NCBI GenBank assembly: GCA_004369085.1 | Contig: ML210372.1 | Location: 1-45,284, forward strand | Direction of reading: 5' to 3' | From: Coprinopsis marcescibilis | Lineage: Eukaryota > Basidiomycota > Agaricomycetes > Agaricales > Psathyrellaceae | DNA length: 45,284 nucleotides | Shown here: positions 11,320-23,335 of the stretch, piece by piece | How positions within the stretch are numbered: the stretch's first letter is position 1 | Layout of the letters: every line of letters starts with the position of its first letter | Notes under the pieces: generated by a model | Seen by the model: only the letters and a program-made list of their open reading frames with translations | Databases searched by the model: none | Told to the model about the DNA's origin: nothing | Made by a program: the position numbers and the translations under genes

Positions 11320-14300
11320 TTAGGCACGAGGCAAAGAAATCGAGCCAGCCGACCGGGGTTGGACCTGTTGCTGAGTTTGTCGACGAACTTGCGCCTCCAT
11401 TTTGATGCGTTGCTTTCTAATATCGTCGTCTTTGAGTTTGATGGACAGCGCGAAAGATGTAAAGTTTTCGGGGGTCGGTGGGAGCGAGAGGAACGAGGGG
11501 CGGTGGAGAAGAGCGAGCGCAGCCTCTTCTGACGTACATTCGAGCAATGCTCGTCGTACGCAGGAGACGATGGCGAGACCGATTCGGATGAGGAATGGGA
11601 TGCCTAGGATAGAGGAATGAGCACTCTGAATGTGATAGACAAGTAAGGCGACATACCATCGTAGAGAAAGACATCCCACGTTCGAGCGAGATAATCAGCA
11701 GGAAGGCAACCGACGAACAGAGATGTGAACCATGGCTGGCATATGGACCCGGGGGCGATACCCATATCAACCAACAACTTTCTAGCGATCGGAGGATCGT
11801 TTGTTTCGAGAGCTCTGCTAAACAGCGCGGCGTCGACTTCCATCTGAGAAGAACCAGAAGCAAAGTATGGTCGAATGTGAGTGTCCATAATGGAGACAAA
11901 GATCCAAAACGCGTCTTCCTCTGGTGCTAAAAGTAGCAGCTGTCCCACGATATGAGGCAAGCCTGCAAGATTGTCGCGATGAGCAAGAGCAAGTGAACTT
12001 TGATCGAGAAACTCACCTGGCGAATACTGAATATCTGGCACCATGTTTAAATACGCCTCAAGCAACTGCACAACTCCCCCTCCCGCCTCCTTCAAGGTCC
12101 TCAGCTGCACCCTATCCTCGTCCAAAAACCACTCCCCATTCTTCACTACTGCTGCAATCTGCCTGGATTGCGCGACCGAGCCACGCTTGCACAGTTGGGT
12201 ATACACACCCGGCACGCACTTGGCTTTCCCGTCCGTCAAGTGGCTCCAGACCAGGTACCGAACCGAGGACGGCACACCCTCCAACAACAACTTGCGCACC
12301 TTTTTCAACTTGCGGGCCTGCGAGGGGGGCGAAGACCCAAGCAGCGACATCCACTTCTGCTCCCTATTCCGATGTGCTTCCATACTCCCAGCTTCAACCG
12401 GCGTCGAGGGTGACATGCCAAAAGGCTGCGAGTTCACCGAACGCGCGCTACTGCTGAACGGACCCGGGGTGAAATTCTCATACGTCGGCGATCGGTTGTC
12501 CGATCCAATCGAGAACGCAGGACTGTCGGTGCGGAGGAACAACCCTCCACTCCCTCCCGTGGCAGCTGTCCCTGCACTCTCCAACCCCGACTCCCTCCCC
12601 AACACACCCGAATCCTCACTCGCACGCGCAGCCCCAAACTGCGCTAGTGCCGGCCGGACGAGCTCGAACTCCATGTCTTGAACTTGAAAGAGGACTTCGT
12701 TCGAATGGGCGGTGGTGGAGATGCCGGCGCCCCCGCCGGTGTCTAAAGAAGGGTTTGATTAATTTTGAAAGGTCAGGAAGACAGAAAACATACCGACGCT
12801 TATCGTGTCCTCTGTGCGTGCTTTTGTGCGTCGCAGGTTAGGCAATGAGAGCTTGGATTTGAGAGAGTTTTGACGGGTCACGGTGATTGATGGGTTGGGG
12901 TTGTTGGAGGATGGTTGAGGGCTCGTGACGAGTCGGTTGCGGATGTCGGGCCCAATGAGAATAGTATTGGAGGTCGGCCTGTTGATTTTCTCATCGTAGA
13001 ATTGACCATCCGATCCTGCGCGCGAAAGAGAAAAGGTCGACGGAGCGGGAGACGTCATAGCTGTATCAATGCCGAACGAGCTCGGACTCGAACCAGTACT
13101 CATGCTGCTCGTACGCGCATTAACAGAAGGCGGAGGCGAGAGAGTATTCTTCCTGCTCGCCGGGATCGCAATCGGCCTACTGGCATTTGAACCTCCCCCA
13201 CCGCCACTCGTCGAACTGATCGATGGAGGACGAAACCCGTGCGTCTCCTCCCACGATGTTCCACCACCTGTGCTCCCCCTGAGATTGACCGCACTCCGCG
13301 AAGTAGTGAGTCGACGAAGGTGAAGACCAACACCGGGAACTGGACCACCGGCGGGGGGTGGAGGCGAAGTCGACGTCATCGGCGGAGAGTTGGTCACACT
13401 CGAGATGCTAGGCATCTGAGAATTATTCGACTCGGGGCTTCCCGTAGGCGGAGACGCGGCCCTTGTAGACCCCAACGACGACTGACGGATGGGTACAGGA
13501 ATGGGTGCATTCGATACAGTCGGTGATGGCGGAGGTGGAATTCCAAATGCGACGTTTGAAGCCAGCGGACTTGAGGGCGTTCGCAGTGCCGGCGTCGAGA
13601 TGCGGGGACGCAGCGAGCGGTTGACGGTGTTGGCAGCGGGAGAGGCAGGAGATGCAGGCTGGTTCGTGACATTGTTCTGAGGCAACGAAAGAGGCGAAGG
13701 TCGGATGGGCACAGTCTTGGTCCCGATCGGGTTCGAACCTCCAAGAGAGGTAGACTTTTTCATCTCCACCGCGCCCGTTGTCGGTTCTGCCCTAAAACAC
13801 AGCACAAATGTAAGCACGACCATAAAAGGAACCAAATAAAACCAATTTCGCACTTTTTAGGTTCAACACTCCCAACCCCTGAAAAACTCCTACTCCTCGG
13901 CCTCGCGCCGACAGCACCAACCTTGGGGGTAAAGTTGCCCCTCGGAATCGGTTTCGAACCTGCACCACTGGCAGGCCCGATACTGCCCACGAGGCTTCCC
14001 AAACCCCCACCAAGACTACTACTGCTATCCCGCTTATCCACCACAATCGTCGGTATCCCCACCAAGTTCTCGCGCACACTCATCATCGACGGCCGTTTCC
14101 CAACCTTGGAAGCATCCTTCGAGTTGTGAACGCCAGCCGGGCCAGAAGCACCAGGAGGAACCGATCCAGAACGAAGAGGCGATGAGTGTACAACAGGGGA
14201 CGCACGCACGTTCGTTGGTGCATGTACTTGGTTATGGCCCTGAGGAGTGCCAGCATTACCCCCGTTCCCTAAAGACGAAGGGGAGGAAGACGAAGGAGGT

Positions 14301-17300
14301 AACCGGACCTTGGTCGGAGGTGGCTCGCTGCTCCAAGTAATAAGAACCGGCCCAGTACTCGCCGCCAACTCTCCCTCAGTCCGCCCATAGATGGTCGGCC
14401 CGCGAGGAACAGGACGGCGTGCACCATTAGGCATCATGACTGCTTGCGGCGGTGGCTGCGAAAGGATCTGTCGGATGACGATGCTCGCATTAGGTCGATA
14501 AAACTGTTGCGGAGGTCCAGGGTTATACTGCTGAGATTGCGGTTGCTGAGGCTGCTGCTGAGGTTGCTGTCGTTCCTGTTGCTGCGGCTGAGGCTGCTGT
14601 TGTTGACCGAGACCGGGACCTGGTCCATTCCTATCCTGACCCTGAGGCTGCAACCCCAAAGGACCCTTCTCCCCACCAACCTCACCAACCGGAGATCCAG
14701 GAGGCGTCCCCCGATCACGTACATACATCGGCCCAGGACTCTCCAAAGCTCCCAAATCCTTGGGGGCCTTCGGGGCATTCGGATGCGGCATAAACAACGA
14801 CCGGCGCTCACCCGTCCCTGGAACGTGTACCGATCCACCTTCCCGTAGATCCCGGAGCGACGGCCGAAGATGCGACGGTTGAGGAGGCGACATCGCTGCA
14901 CCAGCAGTAGAGGCCGAAGCGTTGGGTGGTGTAGAAGGTCGAGAGGGTGGTGAAGCATCAGACGTGGACGCGTTGGCAGCAGCCGGGGGCAAGGGGGGCG
15001 CAGCAGCTGAAATAGGGGTGGCAGGCAAGATCTGCAACCCATCCACCTCCTCCTCATTATCCACCTGCGCCATCAACCGTTTCCTAGCATCCCCTTCCCC
15101 ATCCTCTTCCCCCGCACCCTTCCCAGACCCAAGCCCAAGCCCAAACGAAATAGTATCATCGTCCCCAACAGTCGTATAACTATCCTCAACCCGACTCGGC
15201 AGCTCATCCTCATCCTCCACCACAATCCTCTTCCCTCTCCCAATCTCCATCCTCTCACTCTCCGTCAAACTGATATCCATGCTCTCCTCGCCCGCTTCAG
15301 GCCCAGCTCCCGAATGGAAGAACCCACGCTGCACATCGGGCGTCGTGAACCCAGGCGTCCGGCGTTGTTCACCTTCGATCCTCTGTCTCATCGCACTAGC
15401 AGCTCCACGCCCAAACGTTCCCGTGCTCTCGATCGTCGCTGCGCTATGGCTCGAATAATGGTTATACCCTCCACCCGTGGTGTTCCCGGTGAGAGGTACC
15501 ATGCCAGGGATGGGCGAGTATCCTCCATGCGTCGAGGAAGAGGTCGGGCTGGTAAGTGGTGAACCCCATGTCGCGTGTAAAAGTGGCGAAGTCTGCGATT
15601 TAGGCGAAGTAGAGTCGCTCTGAGCGCTGGTGCTCGCACGCGTACTTGTACTCTCGTTGATGCCGTGAGACGGTTGCGACGAAGTCTTGTTGCTTTGCAC
15701 AAGGTTGAGAGCCGGCGGTCGTTTAGCAATATGCGTCTGGTCAACAGTACCCAGTTCCGAAGTGTCATCATCGATATCGTCGTCGTCCTGCGATGAAGAT
15801 ATGCTGGTCAGATGCGAAAGCGACGAAGAGACGTTGTCCACACGGGACATGAATGCAGAAAGGGCGAGCGAGTTCCGACTAGCGCGACTATACACAGACG
15901 CATCCGAGTCCCTCCTAACCGTAATCCGCCTAGTCTCCGGGCTGTCCTTCACACTCCCCCCACCGGCCACACTTCCTCCTCCACTCCCACTCCCCACACT
16001 CCCACTAACACTCCCACTCACTCCCCCATCCACACTATCCCTATGCGGCAAAGGGGGGACAATATCCGACGAGCCCCCAACGCCATTCGCAGTAACACTG
16101 CTCATCCTCTTCCCACCCGCACGTCCAAGACTCCCAGCGAGCGCACTGCTCATGCTAAACCGGCTATACCGATAATCATCATAAATATCTCCCGCACCCT
16201 CCCAACTACTGCTCGTTGCAGTCGTCCCAACCGACGTCGCGCTCGGCGCAAGACTAGGTGCAAGAGACGGTCGACGCTCCCTTTCCGCGTGAGTATGCTG
16301 AATTTGATTGAATTTTGGTGAGGTGGGTGGGGAGGCGAGTGAGGACGGCTTGGAAGGGAACTGGCGGAGCGTCGGTGACAGTTGCGTTTGCGCTGGTGCA
16401 TTGGGGAAGCCAGTGGGAGGCATGGGGAACGTGGCAGTACTAGGCGGCTCAAAATCGTCATCATCATCGTCCTCCTCCATCTCCTCGTCCGAATCAAGAC
16501 CATACTGCAGGCCATCCACAGTCCCTTCGCTCTTGATGCTGGCATTGCGCGACAGGGGGTTATTCTGGGCATCACCGTCGAGTTGTCCACTGCTCCTTCT
16601 GCTCGTGTATTCCTGGGTATCGGGTGCGGTGTATCCGTAATCATCATCACTATCACTATCATCCATCCCATCCGCCAGATCCTGCAGAAGGCTGAGACCA
16701 ATGCCCATAACACCATCCGTATCGTCCGTATCACTCGCCACGCTAAACCGATTAAAGGCGGTGGTGCTGAAGCTGGAATTGGGTATGCTCTCGTGCGTGC
16801 TTTCGTTGGCAAGCATCGGATGGGCGGTATCACCATCAAATACCTCGGGCGAGTCCAACTGTTCCGTAGAATGCGACGAAACCGAAGAAGTGCTGTTAGG
16901 GATATTCGGCGACTTTTTGGTTATACGCAGTGGGTTGGCGTCCAGCAGTTCGAGAGGGGGAGGGCGGTTGGGCTGCGTGACCGATGCAGCGCGCGCGCGA
17001 GCGAGGGTTTCGGGTGACGCCGTCCGTCGCCACCCCTCTTCCACCTTGTTGATCTGCTTTTCGAGTGTAGAGAACCGAGAGGGGTTCTGGCTGAGCGCTT
17101 GTGGAGGGGCGAGGCTGTTCATGATCTCGTCGGTCAAGAATGATTGTCCGGCGTCTTCGGTTGGTTTGTTTCCTTCGTTCGAGTTCTGGGAGAATTCCCG
17201 CCTAGGATGTGGTCGGTCTGCGTTTGATGGCCAACCCATTCCGATGCCGCTGTCGTTGCGAGAATGGGTTACTGAGCTCCGGGAGGAAAAATAGCGAGAG

Positions 17301-17870
17301 GAGGCTTGGGAGTCGCTGCGGAGAGATTGGATGGTCTGGGCTGGTGTTCCTGGGTTCGAGGTCGTTCCTTGTTGCATAACCGATGATATTGACGTCGATG
17401 CAAAGCTCCCGCCGAGACGAGAACTCGGTGGTGTAAATGTTGGTGTGGGCGATTTGCCGGTATGTGATGAGGACGAGGGCGAGGGGTTAGTCGAGGACGA
17501 TCTTTTGGCCATGATCGGTTTCTTCAGTTTACTGTGGAACCGAACATGTTCCGAAGTAAACTTTCCAATTACGCCTTCGCAATAGCCCTAACAACCCGCA
17601 TAAAGATATGGTATCCAGATACTGACACGAATAACATACCAGGAATATTCCCTCCAATTCGGGCATTTGCAATAGTACAACAATCTCGTCGTCCTGAAAG
17701 AATACAGTTAGTTCTTGGGACCGTATTCCTCTGCCAAGACTCACCTTGAGAAACATGAGATCCTCAGAACTCTCTGCCACGCAATCTACCACCGCCGTGC
17801 ACTTTCCAATACCACCCTTCATCGCGAACCTCGTCCATCGCGCAAGTTCCTGTGGGTCCATCGACGACAT
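11320..17870 (-). CDS. Large SH3-domain + TBC (Rab-GAP-like) protein
   Basis: Seven exons on the minus strand: 17870-17745, 17693-17640, 17587-13854, 13791-12794, 12742-12017, 11962-11657 and 11603-11320, giving 2075 residues; all joins keep phase. Residues 24-77 form an SH3 domain (CTAVVDC, EDLMFLKDDEIVVLLQM, GYCEGVIGKF). Residues of about 80-1750 are low-complexity and probably disordered: Ser/Thr/Pro-rich, an acidic DSDEEMEEDDDDDDFEPP tract, Gly/Ser runs and a Gln/Pro-rich block. Residues of about 1765-2030 form a TBC domain (LLLEGVPSSVRYLVWSHL, LAPEEDAFWIF, WFTSLFVGCLPADYLARTWD). TBC proteins normally stimulate GTP hydrolysis by Rab GTPases. Here the YxQG glutamine finger reads YSPG (1877-1880), and no IxxDxxR arginine finger is visible. 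It may therefore act as a scaffold or by another mechanism. SH3 suggests binding to proline-rich partners in polarity or traffic. Confidence 0.9.
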
Positions 17871-18530
17871 TCAACCTTCGTTCTCCAGTCACTGCGCGAA
17901 CAACCCTTGCTTGAGTATAACGGGGCTTTTCTGTAAGATTTTTCAAGCTGGATGAGGTTCGTGCATGTGAGCAGGCGCTGGTGAATCAGAGGCCGTTAGA
18001 CTTGTTCATTCGGCCCAAGGAAGTAGAAAAAAGTACCTCTGGACAGGGGTTTGACTTGTGTAACCCGTTGAGCAGGTTCTGAAGCCGAACGTCGCCGTCG
18101 TTGTTGGATGTTGGGAACGACGAGCAGCCCATCAACACTCATGTTTGCCAACGCCGGCCAACCGAGGCCGTTGCCAAACACATGCAAAGTTGAATCAGGA
18201 ACGAACGATTAATTCATCTCTTGGCTTGAAGGTTATCAGTTGAAGAGTATGAAGTTGAAGTTGAAGTTGAAGTTGAAGTTTACCATATCTTAACCGTTCT
18301 TCTCCGATGCCTCAGGTTGGCTGACTTTACGCCATCTGAACATTCGGGGAACGATCGAACGACACCGAGTTCTTTACGCGAAAGGAAACATTGCGACCCT
18401 TTACGGATAACCACTAAAATAGCCTAATTCTCCACCTTCAACTCAACAATAACTACGATTTAGCTTGAAAATCATCAAATCTAAATCCCCCGTGTCGATC
18501 AAATAACATCAAAAAAACATAACATTGCAC
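17871..18530. other. Intergenic 5' region of the SH3-TBC gene
   Basis: Holds the promoter and 5' UTR of the minus-strand SH3-TBC gene and the 3' flank of the small gene at 18531. Apart from a hexanucleotide repeat (18251-18280), nothing distinctive is seen. Confidence 0.4.
18251..18280. repeat. (GAAGTT)5 microsatellite
   Basis: Five perfect tandem copies of GAAGTT, a purine-rich hexamer on this strand, about 380 bp upstream of the SH3-TBC start codon. It is likely to vary in length between strains. Confidence 0.9.
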
Positions 18531-18822
18531 TTACAACCTCGTCAGCCTCTCCACGTTATCCGAAACAATCGCAGTGTGCTCCTTCATCGCAATCGTTAAT
18601 GCCACTAGGCTCGCATCTAGATTCTCTTCCTATTCGGGCATAAAAATGAGTACCCTGAAACTTGGACTATGAACAACTCACCTCATCCCGAGTCGCTTCC
18701 TTAACCCTTTTGTCCAACCTCAAGTCCGCTCGGCTACTCGTCCGACTTCGTTCGAGTGCCCTGGCGCGTTTTGCTCGGGCTTGGTTCGAAGGGCTCGCGG
18801 GTTCTTGGTTGAGTTGAGTCAT
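18531..18822 (-). CDS. Small helical protein, function unknown
   Basis: Two exons on the minus strand, 18822-18682 and 18629-18531, join in phase to 79 residues. Residues 1-47 are rich in Ser, Arg and Lys (QARAKRARALERSRTSSRAD). Residues 48-79 form a probable amphipathic helix (EENLDASLVALTIAMKEH, ending DNVERLTRL). The single 52-nt intron has a GTGAGT donor. This layout recalls small coiled-coil subunits of kinetochore or lysosome-related complexes, but I cannot name a family. An upstream in-frame extension exists, but it runs through what looks like an intron (acceptor CTCTGCAG near 18860), so a short 5' exon may be missing here. Confidence 0.5.
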
Positions 18823-19554
18823 ATCCGTGACGACAGACTTTGAACGTTGGTACGGCAGCTGCAGAGCGAGGTGCGAGAAAGGAGAAATGTAAAAAGAGAT
18901 GGGACCGGAACCGGGACTGGTACTAAAGGTGGGACGATCATATTTGTCAGGCGGAGACGCATTTCCTTCTTGATGATGTTTCAGATAGTTAGGAGTTGTG
19001 TAGCAAAGTCCCATTACGTCTCGAGAACAAAACCTCCAGTGGCTTCCCCTTCAGGATAGTACCGTGATTTTTTGAGTTTCGAACTCTTAATCAACTGCGG
19101 CTGCTTCACAAGTCAAGACGCGAGACGTAGAATTAACGAGTCCTTGTCCACAATTTAATGCTATAGAGCCCTGCGCGAACTACCCAAAATCGTTTGAAAT
19201 CGATACGTCTTGCTGGTATGCTCACATGAAGTCGTCCTCCCTATACCCACCAACACAAAGCGCGAACACAGAACTTCGGCTATATATCGACTAAACAGCG
19301 CTTCCTCGGGTTCTATTTCCCACTCCCCAAAAATCAACGCACACGTAGAGGGGAATCACGATCGGCAACACCTTCCCTTCCCCACATCCACGCTTTGAAG
19401 AAGAGAATTTAATGGTTACTTTAATAGCCATCACAAGCCTCAACACTGGCTTCTCTTCTCGATCCACGGCATCCTCGCGGCCTCTCATGCGTTTCTGATA
19501 TAACCCCGAATTTCAATATCGTTTCGTTCCTGCTATTTCCTCTCTACATTTACC
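18823..19554. other. Intergenic, promoter of the secreted Cys-repeat gene
   Basis: No gene is recognised. A TATA-like GATATAAC (around 19497) lies about 55 bp before the ATG at 19555, followed by a pyrimidine-rich leader (CTATTTCCTCTCTACATTTACC) typical of fungal start sites. Confidence 0.45.
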
Positions 19555-20400
19555 ATGAAGAGCCCATTACTCTACATAGCTGGTGCAGCTACTCTCGCTA
19601 GCCTCACCACCGCTCGCCCCAATGACGTGCGCCCCGCCATCGCCATCGCTCGAGATGGCATAACCCCAAATCTAGCAACCGCCTCGCCCACATCAACCTC
19701 TTTCTCCCCCACCTCCATCTCAACCTCAATCTCAACCTCGACCCTCACCGCATCAAAAAGCTGCCCCTCAAGGGGGATCGGCCCCTTCTGGACCTGCGTC
19801 CCAGGCTACAGCCTCATCCCACGCATAGTCTCAGGATGCACAGACGGTTCCTCCTGCATCCCCTGCACAACCACCTCCATGCTCGGCGTGTGGCCCCCAA
19901 ACACCTCCGGACCTTTACCCACAGTCACAACCATAACACAGAGCCACGGCCCCCCAAAGATCGTCACAACCTGTCCGGCGCCGGAATGGACGCTCAGCAC
20001 GAGCTTCGTAGCGGGGTGCATGATCGGGTACGGGTGCGATACCAAAGTCGGGAACGGAAATGGGGAAGCGCCCTTTACGCCCGCACCACCGCCAACGCTC
20101 TCATCTACCCCAACCTCCTCGAAGAGCTTGAACTGCACGACATACTCGTGCGCTGGGTGTTCGTCCGGCTCCTATGTCACGATTACAGCATCGGCCCCCT
20201 CTGTCTGTCCCACTTGCGCTTGTATACCGTATCCAACGATTACGAGCGTGCCGTCGGTGACTAGTACGACACGAAGGGACTGTCCCACCTACTCCTGCGC
20301 TGGATGCGGACCGGGGTCGTACATCACTATCACCGCAACCGCCTCCACTCTATGTCCAACTTGTACCTGCGCTCCATATCAAACTTCCACTACTCGGTAG
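19555..20400 (+). CDS. Secreted Ser/Thr-rich protein with repeated Cys motifs
   Basis: A single-exon gene of 281 residues. A signal peptide (residues 1-20, ending LTTA) is followed by a Ser/Thr-rich, probably O-glycosylated stretch (42-68). Two related segments follow: Cys70-Cys104, containing VSGCTDGSSC, and Cys140-Cys161, containing VAGCMIGYGC. A Pro/Thr linker leads to two tandem copies of a Cys unit at 194-226 and 243-274. The unit pattern is C-x3-YSCAGC-x2-GSY-x-TITA-x5-CPTC-x-C-x-PY, with TTRR (a possible Kex2 site) between them. No GPI-like tail is seen. No family is recognised; a structural cell-wall or effector-like secreted protein is plausible. Codon usage is strongly biased toward C at third positions, which suggests good expression. 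Confidence 0.75.
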   Translation: MKSPLLYIAGAATLASLTTARPNDVRPAIAIARDGITPNLATASPTSTSFSPTSISTSISTSTLTASKSCPSRGIGPFWTCVPGYSLIPRIVSGCTDGSSCIPCTTTSMLGVWPPNTSGPLPTVTTITQSHGPPKIVTTCPAPEWTLSTSFVAGCMIGYGCDTKVGNGNGEAPFTPAPPPTLSSTPTSSKSLNCTTYSCAGCSSGSYVTITASAPSVCPTCACIPYPTITSVPSVTSTTRRDCPTYSCAGCGPGSYITITATASTLCPTCTCAPYQTSTTR

Positions 20401-20517
20401 TTATTGTATCACCTTGCAGTCACATATCTCTCAAAAACAGTCTCTTTAAACCAAATCCCATATTCATGTACACAGGTATATAATAACCAATTTCAATCCC
20501 ATTGTCCCATAATATCC

Positions 20518-21817
20518 CTATTGCAACTCCCTGACCGGTAATCCATATTCAACAGTCTCCGTCTCAGCAACAGCACCCGCTTGAGACGATGCAAACTCCA
20601 TACACATCCCCCCATCCACAAGCGAAGTGCTCCCGGTCTCCCCACTCACATCCGCAGGTTGAACCCAAGATCTCCCATTCGTAACCCTATAAATGATCAT
20701 CAGCGGCGACAACGCCTACACAACCATAACCCAATAAGCCACAACCCAACTAGTCAAAGCCAATCTAAACCGACGCACCACAAACAAGAAATAAAACGTC
20801 GCGAAAAAATGGCCCGCAATTGTCTTCCCCTTGAAATCACTCAGCTGCGCCGCATCGCCCGCAGACACCAGAAGCACAACCGCATACCCGATCCCAAACA
20901 CCGTCAAAGGAACCGCAGCCTCCACGAGCACCACCACCACCCGCGAATACACCGTCATATGCTGTGAGGGTAACAGCCGGGCTATCGTCCTCCGTGCGCG
21001 TAGGAGCCGGAAACAGATGAGCGAGGTGATAATGATGTTGTTGAGGATGAACACCAACACCCCGATACTCTGGAACCTGCGGTCGAACCCGTCGTCCAGG
21101 ACAGCAGAGCGTATGCCCAATCCTAATAACATTCAGTTCACCATCTAGAGCAGTTCACGAGCGGCCAACAAGCAGCATTGATGAGTAGACTGAGACTTAC
21201 CCACTGTCGCCAAGTAACAGGCACCCGGGAGCATCACAATCCACACCCACCGCGACCTCTTCCACAAAATATAGCACCTAAACAGCTACACAGCACGAAC
21301 AACATCAACGACATCCCAACCAACCAACACTTGCATTCACTCACCAAAAGCCCATCCCCAAGCAACAACAAAACCACCAACGTGCTCGAAGTCGCCAAAG
21401 TCCACCAATTCTTCACAAAAGCCCCTCCCTCACCCTGAGTAATACTATCGAGCGCAGCAGACGTCGACGCCCCAAACAAAATCCAATACGCCGAATACAC
21501 ATTCAAGGCCACCGTGAACGCATACAGCACCCAAATCAGCACCCCCACCACAATATACGGCAACAACCCCTTCTTCGCCGCTTTCGAGGACTGCGCGAAG
21601 GTCGTCACACACGATACGGCCATGAACATCTGCAGCCCTGGCGATAAAATCCGGTAAATACGACCAACACCGGAACCGATTAACCCGCGTCCCAGCACTT
21701 TCCACAAGGACAAAACGCACCGACACCAACAAGCGTAACAACCGCGCTCGCATACATCCCAATCACCACCACCCTTTCATGTTCGCTTAACTGGAGGTTG
21801 AGGTTCAAGGTGGCCAT
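20518..21817 (-). CDS. Multi-pass (7-TM type) fungal membrane protein, paralogue
   Basis: Five exons on the minus strand: 21817-21721, 21637-21345, 21285-21201, 21122-20779 and 20715-20518, giving 338 residues with consistent phase. It shares exon architecture and landmarks with the gene at 5101-6314: GDGLL before intron 2, LFRCYILWKRSRW, ATVGLGI, CFRLLRARRTIARLLPSQH, VVVVLVEAAVPLTVFGIGYA and ALSPLMIIYRVTNGRSW. Hydrophobic stretches fit about seven membrane passes; the last 50 residues are hydrophilic. It belongs to the same uncharacterised Agaricomycete family. The GC content is clearly higher than in the paralogue, so the duplication is old or the two regions differ in composition. Function and ligand are unknown. 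Confidence 0.85.
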
Positions 21818-22399
21818 TGCTCGTTAGACCCATGCGAGCCCGGCCCCTCCCCTCGGGGCTCTTTACCTTGAACGCCCTGTTTCACATTTTGCAAATATCT
21901 ACTTACCCACAGTATGAGCACAATGAAGGTGATGTCTCATTGACAAGGCTTTTTTCGTCCCATTGGAATTGGGTGAGACAGATTGAGAGCTGTACATATA
22001 TCTACGCACTGGAGGACGCACGAGGACCCGGAGGCCGTTGGGGAATGCACGGTTGGAATGTGTGTCTGCGAGTGGCCCCACCATCCATTCCTCAACGCAC
22101 CAGCGCGCGTGGGTTTGAAGCATGATTTGCCAAGAGCTTCGGTACCGAACGCACATGGGATTACCAATCAAGTAAGCTGTGAAATGGGTAAACACGCTAC
22201 CAGATATTCATACACACAGTCCGGACATTGGAGGCACACTCCAGAGTCCAGGCAAACGAGGGGAAGACTGTCAGCGTGCAGCCACTCAACTTATCTAGAT
22301 TCTAGGTCTGATCTACGTGAGCGTCTCCATCTCAAGTGGTAAAGCCCGCTACTTGATAATCTATAGAAATCAAAGAGGACTAGGTTACCACTCGTCGTC

Positions 22400-22690
22400 G
22401 ACGTTCTATGAACTCCTTGGCCTCCAGGGATAACTTGGCGAGGTCGGGAGTCGAACCTGCGCTTCAAGCATATACATTTCCACGGTACCGTCCCTACGCT
22501 CCACCAACATCCGAGAACTTTCAGAAGTCGTCCACTGGCCAGTGGCAACAGCTGGTCCAGTCCTATCACAAATACTGAAGCTGACAGAGCACATGAAAGG
22601 GCGAAGAGCATCGTCCTTCTCAACTTCAATCAAGCCGACGCCTCCAGGTCCTCGCTATGTGGGTGTTGAACAAGGCGCCCACCAGATCGG
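22400..22690 (-). pseudogene. Possible fragment of an unidentified gene
   Basis: On the minus strand an open stretch begins after an acceptor-like CACATAG (about 22660). It reads GGVGLIEVEKDDALRP, then SVSFSICDRTGPAVATGQWT and VERRDGTVEMYMLEAQV, with balanced composition typical of coding sequence. A GTAAGA donor-like site lies about 67 nt upstream, but the exon before it does not join in frame. No start codon, stop context or family was established. It may be a relic or chance. Confidence 0.2.
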
Positions 22691-23247
22691 AGACTGGAGT
22701 GGCATGAACTCTTCCTCTTACCGGTGACAAGTTCAAGAAAAGATATCGCGCGGGAGCGATAACGTCGACTGCTCATGAGCTAAGTTTACGAATTGTCGGA
22801 AATAAAGAAACTAGCGGGTCGGAATATTCACGGATGCGTTTGCATATGTATAGCTGGCGACATCGTCCATTCAACACTATGCGTGCTCGCCTGCCATAGT
22901 ATGATAATAGTTCGACACAGGCTGCAGCTGACAGAGTTGTACAGGTATTAGTAATGGAGAACGTGCATGATCCGTTGATCAAGAGCCACGATCCACCAAT
23001 CCGTGGATCAGCCACAAGTCCCTTAGCGGGTTCTCAATGCTATCCCAGGATAGTCCGTTAACTTTCCAGGGCTGCGCGACGGACTATTTGCCATGCATTC
23101 CCCACGCGCGCGCTACCCCAACGTGGTGTTTCCAAAGGAGCAAGAAGCTTCTTGCTCCAAGTATCGGATGAACATTTACTCGACGCACATTTCAACTGGC
23201 CAATCCAAGTTCACCCCGCAGAGCATCGCCTACGAAGCTTATCGAGA

Positions 23248-23335
23248 TACCGACATTCGGACAGTCGAGTTGGACTCCTCGCCATCTGTCTGGCTGCGGC
23301 ATTTCTAGATGTTTGTAACCCCATCTTTCGAACCC
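23248..23335 (+). repeat. Block repeated upstream of DUF1996-CBM1 genes (copy a)
   Basis: Landmarks are GACAGTCGAGTTGGA, GCGGCATTTCTAG and TGTAACCCCAT. Related blocks lie at 29840-29930 and 30108-30185, both upstream of copy 3. It is probably part of the ancestral 5' flank carried along with the gene. Confidence 0.5.

Noticed and set aside
11924..12681. Plus-strand open frames within the SH3-TBC region.
   Set aside because: They lie opposite the exons encoding the TBC domain and exist because of GC-rich, Ser/Pro-rich codons on the sense strand.
14434..15057. Long Arg/Leu-rich minus-strand frame inside the SH3-TBC gene.
   Set aside because: A shifted reading of the low-complexity exon; the correct frame is fixed by both flanking splice joins.
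22441..22465. Minus-strand GGTTCGACTCCC resembling a tRNA T arm.
   Set aside because: The T stem does not pair and no acceptor, D or anticodon arm can be built around it.
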